Positions 17,601-25,894 are shown, counted from the first letter of the stretch. The stretch: 33,046 nt of DNA from Planktotalea sp. (GCF_018607965.1 NZ_JABBAM010000055.1:1-33046), one strand, 5' to 3'. The notes: generated by a model from the sequence alone, not told the origin. Program-made: numbers and translations.

Positions 17601-17738
17601 AGGTGGGGGGATCATGATGCAAAAGGTGGACGCCTCAGGCTTGGCATTTGCGCCCGCTTTAAAGCAGCCCGCCTTTTCCCAAGCCGCGTAGAGACGGGTT
17701 TCAGCACTCTGTGCGTCGAAATTCTTTTCCATGGCCAT
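14601..17738 (-). CDS. valS: Valyl-tRNA synthetase
   Basis: ValRS charges tRNA-Val and edits misactivated threonine. The 1045-residue protein has the HIGH motif in PPPNVTGVLHIGHAF, the CP1 editing domain with ATTRPETMLGD, the WWGHQVPVWF motif, the KMSKS motif (GKKMSKSTGNVVDP), the anticodon-binding domain and the C-terminal coiled-coil arm (LEGVIDVSAEKARLEKTLGK). It is about 95 residues longer than E. coli ValS; most of the excess lies between WWGHQVPVW and DVLDTWFSS (about 103 residues against roughly 32). The start at 17738 (MAMEKNF) has GAGGA upstream; a second ATG at 17732 and an upstream frame to 17798 are less likely. Confidence 0.95.
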   Translation of the reverse strand: MAMEKNFDAQSAETRLYAAWEKAGCFKAGANAKPEASTFCIMIPPPNVTGVLHIGHAFNNTLQDILIRWKRMQGFDTLWQPGTDHAGIATQMVVERKLAETQQPSRVELGREKFLEKVWDWKAESGGTIINQLKRLGASCDWDREAFTMSGAPGAPDSAQGNFHDAVIKVFVEMYNKGLIYRGKRLVNWDPHFETAISDLEVENVEVAGHMWHFKYPLAGGATYEYIEKDEDGVETLRETRDYISIATTRPETMLGDGAVAVHPSDERYVSIVGQLCEIPVGPKELRRLIPIITDEYPDKDFGSGAVKITGAHDFNDYQVAKRGGIPMYNLMDTRAAMRSDGKPYAEEAAVAQAIANGEQQFDEAMIAAMNLVPDEYRGMDRFEARKKVVADISAERLAVMVDHVATDEDGNETVTKVPYVEAKPIMQPFGDRSKVVIEPMLTDQWFVETSKIVEPALETVRSGATKIMPESDKKVYFHWLENIEPWCISRQLWWGHQVPVWFGPQIASDGSIQAGGDEEQFCAPNSKEAIALANSHYPEGTVVIVDEETADVDRHSDGIGRALLAAGFETPKGLSVGGKAVSQSKRIKELHEAGIKVAVLRRDPDVLDTWFSSGLWPIGTLGWPEQTDELAKYFPTSTLITGQDILFFWVARMMMMQLAVLPDELSMEEKVPFDTVYLHGLVRDAKGKKMSKSTGNVVDPLEIIDEYGADALRFTNASMASLGGVLKLDTKRIEGYRNFVTKLWNAGTYGDFKGTFEVPHSDSVPETALPLNKWIKGEIAKTLDVVDAALETYRFNDAANTLYAFVWNTFCAQYLEFTKPILDEGTPEEIAETKATYAWALDQCLILLHPIMPFVTEEIWGLKARPSMLVHTDWPTYSAADLVDAQADADLSLTVAIIEAIRSARAQMNIPAGSFIPLVVKGMEPAAQAAWDQNEALIMRFARIEAMTHVDDLPKCTVALAVSGGTFGLPLEGVIDVSAEKARLEKTLGKLAKELGGLRGRLNNPKFAESAPAEVLAETKANLVLREDEEAKLKDALARLAEIG

Positions 17739-17878
17739 GCGCTCGGCGTCCTCAAATACATATGATCGGTTAAGGGTCTGATAAACAAAGCGCGCCAAAA
17801 GGAAAAGGCAATCTGGACATTGGCGGCGCGAGGCTTAGGGTCAACTCTCGAATAGTCCTGAAGTGCATGGAGAGACAC

Positions 17879-20179
17879 GTGGAAAAATTTGGTAAAAGCC
17901 AGTCGGTGAAACGGTCTGAAGATGTGCGCTTTTTGACGGGGGCTGGTCGGTATGTAGATGATATCGTTCCAAAAGGGGCACTGTTTGGTGTCGTGTTCCG
18001 ATCACCTATCGCGCACGGTGATATTACAGGATTGAACGTGGACGATGCACGCGACGCCGAGGGCGTACATCTGGTCATAACGGCAACTGATCTGCAAGAC
18101 ATGGGCGTCAAACTTCCCATGGCCGCGTCGCTTTTGAAAAAACGCGATGGTGGGCGCGGTGATCGCACGGTGCGGCCATTGCTGGCACAGGGGCGTGTGC
18201 GCTTTGTTGGTGAACCCATCGCGATGGTCTTCGCAGAAACCTTGCAGCAAGCCAAAGACGCGGCTGAACTGATCGAATTCGATTACGATGAACGCCCCGT
18301 TCACATGGCGCTTGCCACAGGGGGCGATGCGATCCACGACGTTGCCCCTGATAACCGCGCCTTTGATTGGGCACTGGGCGATGACGTGGCGTTCCACGCC
18401 GCGTTCGACACCGCTGCGCATAAAATCGACGTCGATATCGAAGACAACCGCATCATCTGTAATTCGATGGAACCGCGTGGTTGTTACGCAGAACCAGAAG
18501 GGGACCGGATCCATGTTGCCATAAACGGGCAGGGCGTATGGGCCCCAAAAGGCCAGCTTGCGACCCACCTTGGCCTTGATCCCAAAGCCATCCGCGTGTC
18601 CAACCCCGATACGGGTGGTGGTTTCGGTATGAAGGCGATGATGTACCCTGAATATGCAATCTGCGCTGCGGCCGCGCGTAAACTCAACAAACCCGTGCGC
18701 TGGATGTCAGAGCGCACGGAGGCCATGCTCAGCGATAACGCAGGTCGCGATCTAAACAGCCGCGTCCAGATGGGTTTTGACAAGGATCACAAGCTGGTCG
18801 CCTACAAAGTCCACTCCATTGCCAATATGGGCGCGTATAATTCGCAGTTCGCGCAACCCATCCAAACCGAACTCTTCTCCAAGGTCCTTACGGGCTGCTA
18901 TGATGTCCAAGCCGTCTTTCTGCATGTCGAGGGCGTGTACACCAACACCACCCAAGTCGACGCCTACCGCGGCGCGGGCCGCCCAGAAGCGATCTATGTC
19001 CTTGAACGCTCCATGGACTACGCCGCACGCGCGCTGGGCACGGACCCATGGGCATTACGCCGCAAGAACTTCATCGCACCGGACGCGTTCCCTTATGCGA
19101 CCGCTGGCAAAGTGGTCTATGACATCGGCGATTTTGGCCGCGTTTTGGGCGTTGCCGAAACCAAATGTGACCTGACGGGCTATGAGGCACGGCGCAACGC
19201 CAGCCAAAAGGCAGGTAAATTACGCGGCATGGGGCTTTGTTACTATATCGAAAGTATTTTGGGCGATCCTTCGGAAACCGCGAAAGTGGTGTTTTTTGAA
19301 GATGGGGATCGTGTGAGCATTTATGTAGGGACGCAAAGCAACGGCCAAGGCCATGAAACGGTCTACGCGCAGTTCCTGTCTGACCAGACGGGGATCGCCG
19401 CCGATAAGATCGACGTGATCCAAGGCGACAGTGATCGCATCCCAACAGGGGGCGGCACAGGTGGATCGCGTTCTGTCACCGTACAAAACACCGCCACGCT
19501 TGCCACCGTTGATAAGATGATCGCCCAATTCACGCCATTCCTCGCCGCGAAGATGGCCGTCAGCGAAGAAAGCATCATGTTCGACGACGAGGCCTTCAGG
19601 GCCGATGGCTCAAACGAGAGTTACACAATGGTCGAAGTGGCCGAACTGGCAAAGACTGATGGCCGTGAGGACCTTTTGAATATTGAGGCCCGCATCACCC
19701 TTGACGCGCGTTCGTTCCCGAATGGCGCCCATGTGGCAGAGGTCGAAATTGATCCTGAAACCGGCGTCACCCATGTGGATCGCTACACGGTCGTTGATGA
19801 TTTTGGTAACCTTATCAATCCGATGCTTGTCGCTGGCCAAGTACATGGCGGCGTCATCCAAGGGCTTGGCCAAGCGCTGACAGAGCGGGTTGTCTATGAC
19901 GAAGACGGCCAGCTCCTCACGGCAAGTTTTATGGACTACGCCATGCCGCGCGCCGATGATAGCCCGATGATTTCATTCTCGACAGAATCCGTTCCCACGT
20001 CCACCAATCCTATGGGTATGAAGGGCTGTGGCGAAGCAGGGACAGTTGGGTCGCTCGCGGCGATTTCCAATGCTGTGCAGGATGCAGTTGCGCCCTTGGG
20101 CATCGAAAAAGTCGATATGCCTTTCACGCCGCACCGCATGTGGCAATTGCTGAAAGCGACCCCCATTGCGGCTGAGTAA
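17879..20179 (+). CDS. Molybdenum hydroxylase large subunit (xanthine dehydrogenase/CoxL form II type)
   Basis: The protein of about 766 residues is the molybdopterin-binding large subunit of the xanthine oxidase family. N-terminal GKSQSVKRSEDVRFLTGAGR and RFVGEPIAMV are family features. The active-site loop is AYRGAGR (residues 362-368), that of form II 'CoxL-like' proteins, not AYxCSFR of true CO dehydrogenase. The catalytic Glu719 sits in GCGEAGTVGS. Genes for the Fe-S and FAD subunits are not adjacent, which is unusual. I prefer the GTG at 17879 because GGAGAG lies four bases upstream; an ATG at 17867 would add four residues. It is divergent from valS. Substrate unknown. Confidence 0.88.
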   Translation: MEKFGKSQSVKRSEDVRFLTGAGRYVDDIVPKGALFGVVFRSPIAHGDITGLNVDDARDAEGVHLVITATDLQDMGVKLPMAASLLKKRDGGRGDRTVRPLLAQGRVRFVGEPIAMVFAETLQQAKDAAELIEFDYDERPVHMALATGGDAIHDVAPDNRAFDWALGDDVAFHAAFDTAAHKIDVDIEDNRIICNSMEPRGCYAEPEGDRIHVAINGQGVWAPKGQLATHLGLDPKAIRVSNPDTGGGFGMKAMMYPEYAICAAAARKLNKPVRWMSERTEAMLSDNAGRDLNSRVQMGFDKDHKLVAYKVHSIANMGAYNSQFAQPIQTELFSKVLTGCYDVQAVFLHVEGVYTNTTQVDAYRGAGRPEAIYVLERSMDYAARALGTDPWALRRKNFIAPDAFPYATAGKVVYDIGDFGRVLGVAETKCDLTGYEARRNASQKAGKLRGMGLCYYIESILGDPSETAKVVFFEDGDRVSIYVGTQSNGQGHETVYAQFLSDQTGIAADKIDVIQGDSDRIPTGGGTGGSRSVTVQNTATLATVDKMIAQFTPFLAAKMAVSEESIMFDDEAFRADGSNESYTMVEVAELAKTDGREDLLNIEARITLDARSFPNGAHVAEVEIDPETGVTHVDRYTVVDDFGNLINPMLVAGQVHGGVIQGLGQALTERVVYDEDGQLLTASFMDYAMPRADDSPMISFSTESVPTSTNPMGMKGCGEAGTVGSLAAISNAVQDAVAPLGIEKVDMPFTPHRMWQLLKATPIAAE

Positions 20180-21260
20180 ACGGATATCCCTTTGGCTAAG
20201 TGGCGCACTGCGTCGCCGCCGTCAGACCCCGCGTTCAACCGCGCGGGAACCACAAACGCATGTGGTTATCTTGGATGGAACCATGTCGTCGCTGGACGAC
20301 GGACACGAAACCAACGCGGGGCGTGCATATAAACTTCTGTGCGAAGCATCGCCGAATCTCTCGCTCTATTACGAGGCAGGTTTGCAATGGCGTGGGTTGC
20401 GGTCTGCGCCCGATGTCATGTTAGGACGTGGAATAAACCGTCAAATTAGGCGGGCTTATCGTTTTTTGGCGACGCGTTACCGCGAAGGGGATCGAATTTT
20501 CCTGCTTGGTTATTCGCGCGGCGCATTCGCGTCACGCTCCCTAGCAGGGGTGATTGATCGCGTTGGCTTGCTCAAATCTGAACATGCAAATGACGAGGAT
20601 ATAGATAAAATTTACTCTATTTATCAAGAGGGTGAACAAGAAGTTAATATCGGTTTCGCCGCGAAACTCTGCCATGAAACAGCACCGATTGAAATGGTTG
20701 GCGTTTGGGATACAGTCAAAGCATTGGGCGTGCGTTTGCCAATCCTGTGGCGCTGGAGCGCGCCGAAACACGATTTTCACAACCATGACCTTGGCCGCTC
20801 GATCCGCCACGGGTTTCACGCGCTCGCACGCGACGAAACACGCGTACCATACGTACCCGTCTTGTGGACCTGTCCCGATGATTGGCAAGGACGCATTGAA
20901 CAAATCTGGTTTCCCGGCACGCACGGCGATGTCGGCGGGCAATTATCAGGGTTTGAGGCCGCACGCCCCTTGGCGAACATCCCATTGGTCTGGATGCTAG
21001 AGCGCATGGAAACCTGTGGCTTGGAACTGCCCGACGGCTGGCGCATGCGATTTGAACAAAACCATAACGCGCCCTCGGCCAGTTCTTGGCGTGGGTTTGG
21101 TCGCTTTTTCTGGAACCGCAAACGTCGCGATATTGCCTGCGGCGTGTGCGAAGGTTTGCATCACTCGGTCCATGCGCGCGAACAGCATCGCCCCGTAAGA
21201 TCAAATCGCGGTATCGCTGCGAAACTCAAGCAGCATTTTCGCGGACCAAGCAGCGTCTAG
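20166..21260 (+). CDS. DUF2235 alpha/beta-hydrolase domain protein
   Basis: The 364-residue protein contains the DUF2235 domain, related to lipases and to type VI Tle1 phospholipases. VVILDGTM (33-40) opens the domain, the nucleophile elbow is GYSRGAFASRS with Ser117, an acid candidate is Asp182 in GVWDTVKALG, and the catalytic histidine candidate is His253 in PGTHGDVGG. A basic N-terminal tail (SKRISLWLSGALRRRRQ) precedes the domain; no signal peptide. The first start codon in frame is TTG at 20166, inside the end of the upstream gene (14-base overlap), which suggests translational coupling, but the start is uncertain. No VgrG/PAAR context supports a type VI effector role. The stop overlaps the next gene's stop at CTAG. 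Confidence 0.8.
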   Translation: MRLSKRISLWLSGALRRRRQTPRSTAREPQTHVVILDGTMSSLDDGHETNAGRAYKLLCEASPNLSLYYEAGLQWRGLRSAPDVMLGRGINRQIRRAYRFLATRYREGDRIFLLGYSRGAFASRSLAGVIDRVGLLKSEHANDEDIDKIYSIYQEGEQEVNIGFAAKLCHETAPIEMVGVWDTVKALGVRLPILWRWSAPKHDFHNHDLGRSIRHGFHALARDETRVPYVPVLWTCPDDWQGRIEQIWFPGTHGDVGGQLSGFEAARPLANIPLVWMLERMETCGLELPDGWRMRFEQNHNAPSASSWRGFGRFFWNRKRRDIACGVCEGLHHSVHAREQHRPVRSNRGIAAKLKQHFRGPSSV

Positions 21261-21739
21261 GCTGTTGGCGTCATGATGATGCAAGTGGTCGTGCCCGTTG
21301 CATAAAGTTTGCCATCCTCAACACCCCTGATTTCCCCATGCGCAATTCCTGTCGAACGCCCCGTGTGATCGGTGATGCCAGTGGTATCAACCTTCATCCC
21401 TAAAGGGATCGAACGCAGAATATTTATCTTATATTCAAGGGTCGTGTAGACGCTGCCCTTGGGCACTTTGGTCATAACTGCGCAGGCCATCGCACTATCG
21501 AGTAGCGTGCCGTACCAGCCGCCATGAACCGTTCCCATCGGGTTGCAATGCTCAAACAAGGGTGCGCCGCGAAAGATGATGCGCCCTTCGCCAACCTCGC
21601 GCAGCTTGTAGTTTAGCGTTTTGCCAATCGGCGGGGCAGGGTGCGTCCCATCAAGGATACCTTGCATGAACGCATGGCCGGATAGGTCGAGCACTTGCGC
21701 AAGCGACAGCAAATCTTCGGGACCTTGGGCATAAAACAT
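21257..21739 (-). CDS. PaaI-family hotdog thioesterase
   Basis: The 160-residue protein is a hotdog-fold acyl-CoA thioesterase of the PaaI/COG2050 group. The fold signature HCNPMGTVHGGWYGTLLDSA lies at about residues 64-83, with the usual GxxHGG turn and a downstream Asp as active-site candidate. TTLEYKINILRSI follows, typical of the central strand. The start at 21739 has AGGAGAG five bases upstream; the open frame runs seven codons further. It is convergent with the DUF2235 gene. Physiological substrate cannot be read from the sequence. Confidence 0.85.
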   Translation of the reverse strand: MFYAQGPEDLLSLAQVLDLSGHAFMQGILDGTHPAPPIGKTLNYKLREVGEGRIIFRGAPLFEHCNPMGTVHGGWYGTLLDSAMACAVMTKVPKGSVYTTLEYKINILRSIPLGMKVDTTGITDHTGRSTGIAHGEIRGVEDGKLYATGTTTCIIMTPTA

Positions 21740-21795
21740 ATCAACTCTCCTCTTATCCAAAGGCTAGAAGGAGAGGCGCATGGCCGCAATCGCAA

Positions 21796-22662
21796 TTACG
21801 CGACGTTTTGAAGCTCAAGCTTAGGCACAACGCCTAGCGCATGACACACATCGCGGGTCAACTCTGGACGATTGAGCGTGTAGAAATGCAGAGCATCGAC
21901 GCCGCCCTCGATCAGATCCGAACACAATTCAGTACAAATCGCCGTCGCCAACAGATCACTGCGCCCATCGCGTTCAGCCTTTTCAAACGCATCAGACAGC
22001 CACGCAGGAACAACTGTTCCGCAACGTTTCGCAAAGTTACGCGTGCCTTTCCAGTTCTCGATAGGCAGAATTCCAGGAAGGATTGGCGCGGTAATACCCG
22101 CCTTCGCACAGTCATCACGGAAGCGGAAGAATGTGTCGGCTTCAAAGAAAAACTGTGTGATCGCCTCCGATGCACCCGCGTCTATCTTGGCCTTCAGCCA
22201 GTCGATGTCTGCCTTTGATGTTGCCGCTTCCGGGTGACGATCCGGGTAGGCACCCACACGGATCTTAAAATCGCCCGTCTTAGCCAGTGCCTCGATCAGT
22301 TCAACCGAATTTGCAAACCCATCTTTGCACGGTGTGAAACGGTCTTCTCCCTTGGGCGCATCACCGCGCAATGCAACGATCTCTTTCACGCCCGCATCAG
22401 CAAAACCCTGTGCGATCGCAAGGGTCTCTGTCTTGGTCGCACTTACACAAGTCAGATGCGCTGCAACGTTCAGGCCGCTGGATTTGTGCAAAGTCGAGAC
22501 AGCGTCGCGCGTCAGATCACGGGTCGTGCCGCCCGCACCGTAGGTCACAGAAACAAACGTAGGATCAAGGGGTGCAAGGGTCTGCACGGTGTCCCAGAGC
22601 CGAAAGGACGCTTCCAAATTTTGTGGTGGGAAAAATTCGAACGAAACTTTCGGCGTATTCAT
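21796..22662 (-). CDS. metF: 5,10-methylenetetrahydrofolate reductase
   Basis: MetF reduces methylene-THF to methyl-THF, using FAD, for methionine synthesis. The 288-residue protein is a TIM barrel with the N-terminal FEFFPP motif, FVSVTYGAGG (about residues 37-46), the conserved ALRGD segment, ITQFFFEADTFFRF and the C-terminal ALHFYTLNR. The ATG at 22662 has AGGA ten bases upstream; an in-frame start at 22701 would lie inside the regulatory region. The gene is divergent from a MetR-type activator with a consensus MetR box between them, so homocysteine-responsive control is likely. Confidence 0.95.
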   Translation of the reverse strand: MNTPKVSFEFFPPQNLEASFRLWDTVQTLAPLDPTFVSVTYGAGGTTRDLTRDAVSTLHKSSGLNVAAHLTCVSATKTETLAIAQGFADAGVKEIVALRGDAPKGEDRFTPCKDGFANSVELIEALAKTGDFKIRVGAYPDRHPEAATSKADIDWLKAKIDAGASEAITQFFFEADTFFRFRDDCAKAGITAPILPGILPIENWKGTRNFAKRCGTVVPAWLSDAFEKAERDGRSDLLATAICTELCSDLIEGGVDALHFYTLNRPELTRDVCHALGVVPKLELQNVA

Positions 22663-22704
22663 AACATATCCTGACTTTATAAGTTTGTATGCTTGTCGCA
22701 CGCA

Positions 22705-22725
22705 GTTTCATGTGAAACAACTTCA
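22705..22725. promoter_or_regulatory. MetR operator in the metF-metR intergenic region
   Basis: TGAAACAACTTCA (22713-22725) is a perfect match to the enterobacterial MetR consensus TGAA-N5-TTCA. It overlaps a second perfect palindrome, GTTTCA-TG-TGAAAC (22705-22718). The box sits 35 bases before the metR start and 51 bases before the metF start, suiting control of both. Confidence 0.7.
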
Positions 22726-22759
22726 TAACATTCAACACTATTATGAGGCGTGCTCAGGT

Positions 22760-23665
22760 ATGCATATTGAATTCCGTCACCTGCGCACGATCAAAGCGAT
22801 TCACGAAAACGGCGGGCTGGCCAAAGCGGCGGACCAGTTAAATATCACTCAAAGCGCGCTGTCTCATCAGATCAAAGGGCTGGAAGATCAAGCTGGGGTT
22901 GAATTATTTGTACGCCGCTCAAAACCGATGAAGCTGTCCGCGGCTGGATTTCGACTGTTGAGATTGGCAGAGAAAATCCTGCCCGAAATCGAGGCGATGC
23001 AAGCTGAATTTAGCGCGGTGCGCGATGGGAAAACAGGGCGTTTGCATATCGCGATTGAATGCCACGCCTGTTTTGAATGGCTGTTTCCTGTGCTTGAAGC
23101 GTTCCGCAAGCTATGGCCCGACGTGGATGTAGACATCAAACCAGGTCTCGCATTTGATGCGTTGCCTGCACTGCAAAAGGAAGAGGTCGATCTGGTTGTC
23201 AGTTCTGATCCCGAAAATCTGGCTGGTGTAGAGTTCACGCATCTCTTTGATTATGCGCCTGTTTTTGTAGCGGCCGCACAGCACCCTTTGGCACAAAAGC
23301 CTTTTATCGATGCCCTCGATTTTCGTGGACAGACGCTGATCACATATCCAGTTGAGCGCTCGCGTTTGGATATTTTTAGTCAGCTTTTGATGCCGGCAAG
23401 GGTGGAACCTGCCGCGATCCGTCAAGTTGAATTGACGGCTGTAATTTTATTGTTGGTGGCCTCCAACCGCGGCGTTTCTGTGTTGCCTGATTGGGTGGTA
23501 CGCGAAGTGAAATATTCATCTGACTATGTGACACGGCCGTTGACTGAAAACGGACTGACGCGTCAATTATTCGCGGCCACACGGACCGAAGATGTTGCCA
23601 AACCCTACATGATCGACCTGATCCGCCTTGCAAAAGAGGAAAGCGCAAAGCTTCAAAACGCTTAA
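22760..23665 (+). CDS. metR: LysR-family regulator, MetR type
   Basis: The 301-residue protein has an N-terminal winged helix-turn-helix (IEFRHLRTIKAIHENGG, LAKAADQLNITQSALSHQIK, residues 3-41) and a LysR substrate-binding domain (about 90-295). The recognition helix sequence and the sensor-domain ECHACFEWLFPVLEAFR block are typical of MetR, whose co-inducer is homocysteine. Divergence from metF and the intervening TGAA-N5-TTCA box support the assignment. The ATG at 22760 starts the HTH; the open frame extends to 22589 but only over the operator and the metF start. Confidence 0.9.
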   Translation: MHIEFRHLRTIKAIHENGGLAKAADQLNITQSALSHQIKGLEDQAGVELFVRRSKPMKLSAAGFRLLRLAEKILPEIEAMQAEFSAVRDGKTGRLHIAIECHACFEWLFPVLEAFRKLWPDVDVDIKPGLAFDALPALQKEEVDLVVSSDPENLAGVEFTHLFDYAPVFVAAAQHPLAQKPFIDALDFRGQTLITYPVERSRLDIFSQLLMPARVEPAAIRQVELTAVILLLVASNRGVSVLPDWVVREVKYSSDYVTRPLTENGLTRQLFAATRTEDVAKPYMIDLIRLAKEESAKLQNA

Positions 23666-23737
23666 GCGCTTGGCAAACCGCGTGGCGCTGCCTATACCGC
23701 GCGCCTGAACCTCTTTTATATCAAGGACCGAACCGCG

Positions 23738-24523
23738 ATGCAGGGCAGTGCCAATCTAAATGTGATGATCAAGGCGGCGCGTCTTGCGGGCCGTAGCCTC
23801 ACGAAAGACTTTCGCGAAGTGGAAAACCTGCAAGTCTCGCGCAAGGGCGCTGGAGACTTTGTTACCAAAGCGGATTTGTCTGCCGAAAAGATCATCAAAG
23901 AGCAGCTGATGGAAGCACGCCCGACATACGGCTGGCTGGCTGAAGAGGGTGGCGAAGAAGAAGGCACAGATCCCACGCGTCGCTGGATCGTTGATCCGCT
24001 TGACGGCACAACGAACTTTTTGCACGGGCTGCCCCACTGGGCGGTTTCGATCGCTTTGGAACACAAAGGCCAGATCATCGCGGGCGTTATTTTTGATGCG
24101 GCCAAAGATGAGATGTATTTTGCCGAAAAGGGCAAAGGCGCTTGGATGAACGATACGCGTCTGCGCGTGTCTTCGCGTCATTCGATGATTGATAGCGTAT
24201 TTGCAACGGGAATTCCGTTCGGTGGGCGCTCTGATTTACCCGAAACGATCAAGGACATTGCTCAGATTGCTCCTTCGGTTGCAGGCATTCGTCGTTGGGG
24301 CTCTGCTGCATTGGATTTGGCCTATGTTGCTGCTGGGCGCTATGAAGGCTACTGGGAGCGCCGTTTGAATTCTTGGGATCTGGCAGCGGGTATCGTTTTG
24401 GTGCGCGAAGCGGGCGGCTTTATCGAACCGCTTAATCCTAAGGGCAATATCCTTGAGGATGGCGAGGTGATTTGCGCGAACGAAGCGATTTTCAACACAT
24501 TCGCGAAAACGATCCGCCGCTAA
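23738..24523 (+). CDS. suhB: Inositol monophosphatase family protein
   Basis: The 261-residue Mg2+-dependent phosphatase carries the FIG superfamily motifs: Glu70 in LAEEGG, the WIVDPLDGTTNF motif with Asp86 and Asp89, and the second motif NSWDLAAG with Asp214. It dephosphorylates myo-inositol 1-phosphate or related sugar/nucleotide phosphates; SuhB in E. coli also takes part in rRNA transcription complexes. Length and layout match SuhB. It lies downstream of metR on the same strand with a 72-base gap and upstream of the broken MFS gene. Confidence 0.9.
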   Translation: MQGSANLNVMIKAARLAGRSLTKDFREVENLQVSRKGAGDFVTKADLSAEKIIKEQLMEARPTYGWLAEEGGEEEGTDPTRRWIVDPLDGTTNFLHGLPHWAVSIALEHKGQIIAGVIFDAAKDEMYFAEKGKGAWMNDTRLRVSSRHSMIDSVFATGIPFGGRSDLPETIKDIAQIAPSVAGIRRWGSAALDLAYVAAGRYEGYWERRLNSWDLAAGIVLVREAGGFIEPLNPKGNILEDGEVICANEAIFNTFAKTIRR

Positions 24524-24590
24524 ATTCATGAAGTGAATGGTACGGATTGCTTGTGCGATCCGACCGATGCGAGAGACGCTGCCTCTTACA

Positions 24591-24616
24591 TTCTTTGGTA
24601 TGTTTGGACCAAAGAA
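24591..24616. repeat. 9-base inverted repeat downstream of suhB
   Basis: TTCTTTGGT (24591-24599) and ACCAAAGAA (24608-24616) are perfect arms around an 8-base spacer. The tail has a CCTTTTTC run only about 15 bases later, so terminator function is doubtful. It could be an operator of the now-broken MFS gene starting at 24664. Confidence 0.4.
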
Positions 24617-24663
24617 GCGTTTGACGTTCCTTTTTCTTACTCTACGGTCGCCATATTATGCGG

Positions 24664-25894
24664 ATGCTGATTTCATTTGCGGCCCTCTTTTTGTCAGTGG
24701 CTTTGTTGCAGTTGTCCTAGGGTGGGGTCGGCCCGCTAGATGCACTCTCTGGAATTGCCCTAGGGTTCACTACGGCGCAAATTGGACTGCTTGGGTCTGC
24801 CCATTTTTTTGGTTTCTTTATTGGATGTTGGTGGGCTCCGCGCTTGATGGGGTCTGTCGGGCATAGCCGCGCGTTCGCTGCGTTCACTTCGGCAGGCGCG
24901 ATCGGTCTTTTGGCGCATATGTTGATTATTGACCCCTACGCTTGGGCCTTGATGCGCATCGCGTCGGGTTTGTGTGTTGCGGGATGCTACACGGTTATTG
25001 AGGCGTGGCTTCAGTCCAAAGTGACAAACGAGACGCGAGGGCGCACTATGGGTGTCTACCGGATCGCTGATATGGGGGCGTCGTTTGTGGCGCAATTGAT
25101 GATCGGCGTTCTCGAACCTGCATCCTATGTTTCTTATAACCTGTTGGCTTTGCTATGTTGCGCCGTGCTTTTGCCGATGACTTTGACGAAAGTCAGCCAG
25201 CCCAAGACGCCCTCTGCACCACGTTTGCGGCCTATGTTGGCGGTAGTGAGGTCGCCCCTTGGCGGCGGCTGGAGTCGTTGTTGCGGCGTTGTCGAGTGCG
25301 TCGTTTAGAATGGTTGGTCCCATCTACGGTCAAGAGGTCGGCCTGCGCACGGACCAGATCGCATACTTCCTTGCGGCATTCGTTTTGGGGGGCGCTTTGG
25401 CGCAGTATCCGATTGGTTGGTTGGCCGACAAATATGATCGCCGTTGGGTTTTGATCTGGCTGTCTGCTGCTGCGGTTGTCAGCTGCGTTATTACGACGTT
25501 TATCGCTGCGGGGGGAACTGTGATGATCATGGTTGGCGCTGTACTATTCGGTTTAACCACGTTTCCGATCTATTCGGTCGCGACGGCCCACGCGCATGAT
25601 TTTGCATCTGATGATGAACGTGTCGAACTGACAGCGGCCCTGATGTTCTTCTTTGCGCTCGGGGCGATTGCGTCGCCTTTGCTGTCTTCAAACCTGATAA
25701 ACTGGTATGGGCCTTCCGCCTTGTTCATCATGATAGCTGTTGGGCATATTGCCCTTGTGGTCTTTGGTCTGATCCGCATGCGTGCACGGGATACCGTTGA
25801 AGAACGCACGCCCTATATTTACGCGCCGCGCACCTCCTTTGTTGTGGGACGCCTTTTCAAACTGCAAAGAGGCAAGAAATTTAAGCCTAAATAA
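24664..25894 (+). pseudogene. MFS transporter pseudogene (nonsense plus frameshift)
   Basis: Joined across two lesions this encodes a 12-helix major facilitator protein of about 410 residues, of the YcaD-like branch. The frame opens at ATG 24664 (MLISFAALFLSVALLQLS), stops at TAG 24718-24720, continues in the same frame (GGVGPLDALSGIALGF, then AFAAFTSAGAIGLLAH, GLCVAGCYTVIEAWLQSK) to about 25258. One extra G within CTTGGCGGCGG (about 25259-25264) then shifts the frame, and the rest (AAAGVVVAALSSASF, MVGPIYGQEVG, IGWLADKYDRRWVL and on) runs to TAA at 25892-25894. Two independent lesions argue for real decay. Either half alone lacks a full set of helices. Confidence 0.85.

Noticed and set aside
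17879-20179. Aerobic CO dehydrogenase (coxL form I)
   Set aside because: The active-site loop is AYRGAGR, not the Cys-containing AYxCSFR loop of true CO dehydrogenase, and coxM/coxS are absent.
20166-21260. Type VI secretion lipase effector
   Set aside because: The DUF2235 domain fits, but no VgrG, PAAR, Hcp or immunity gene is nearby.
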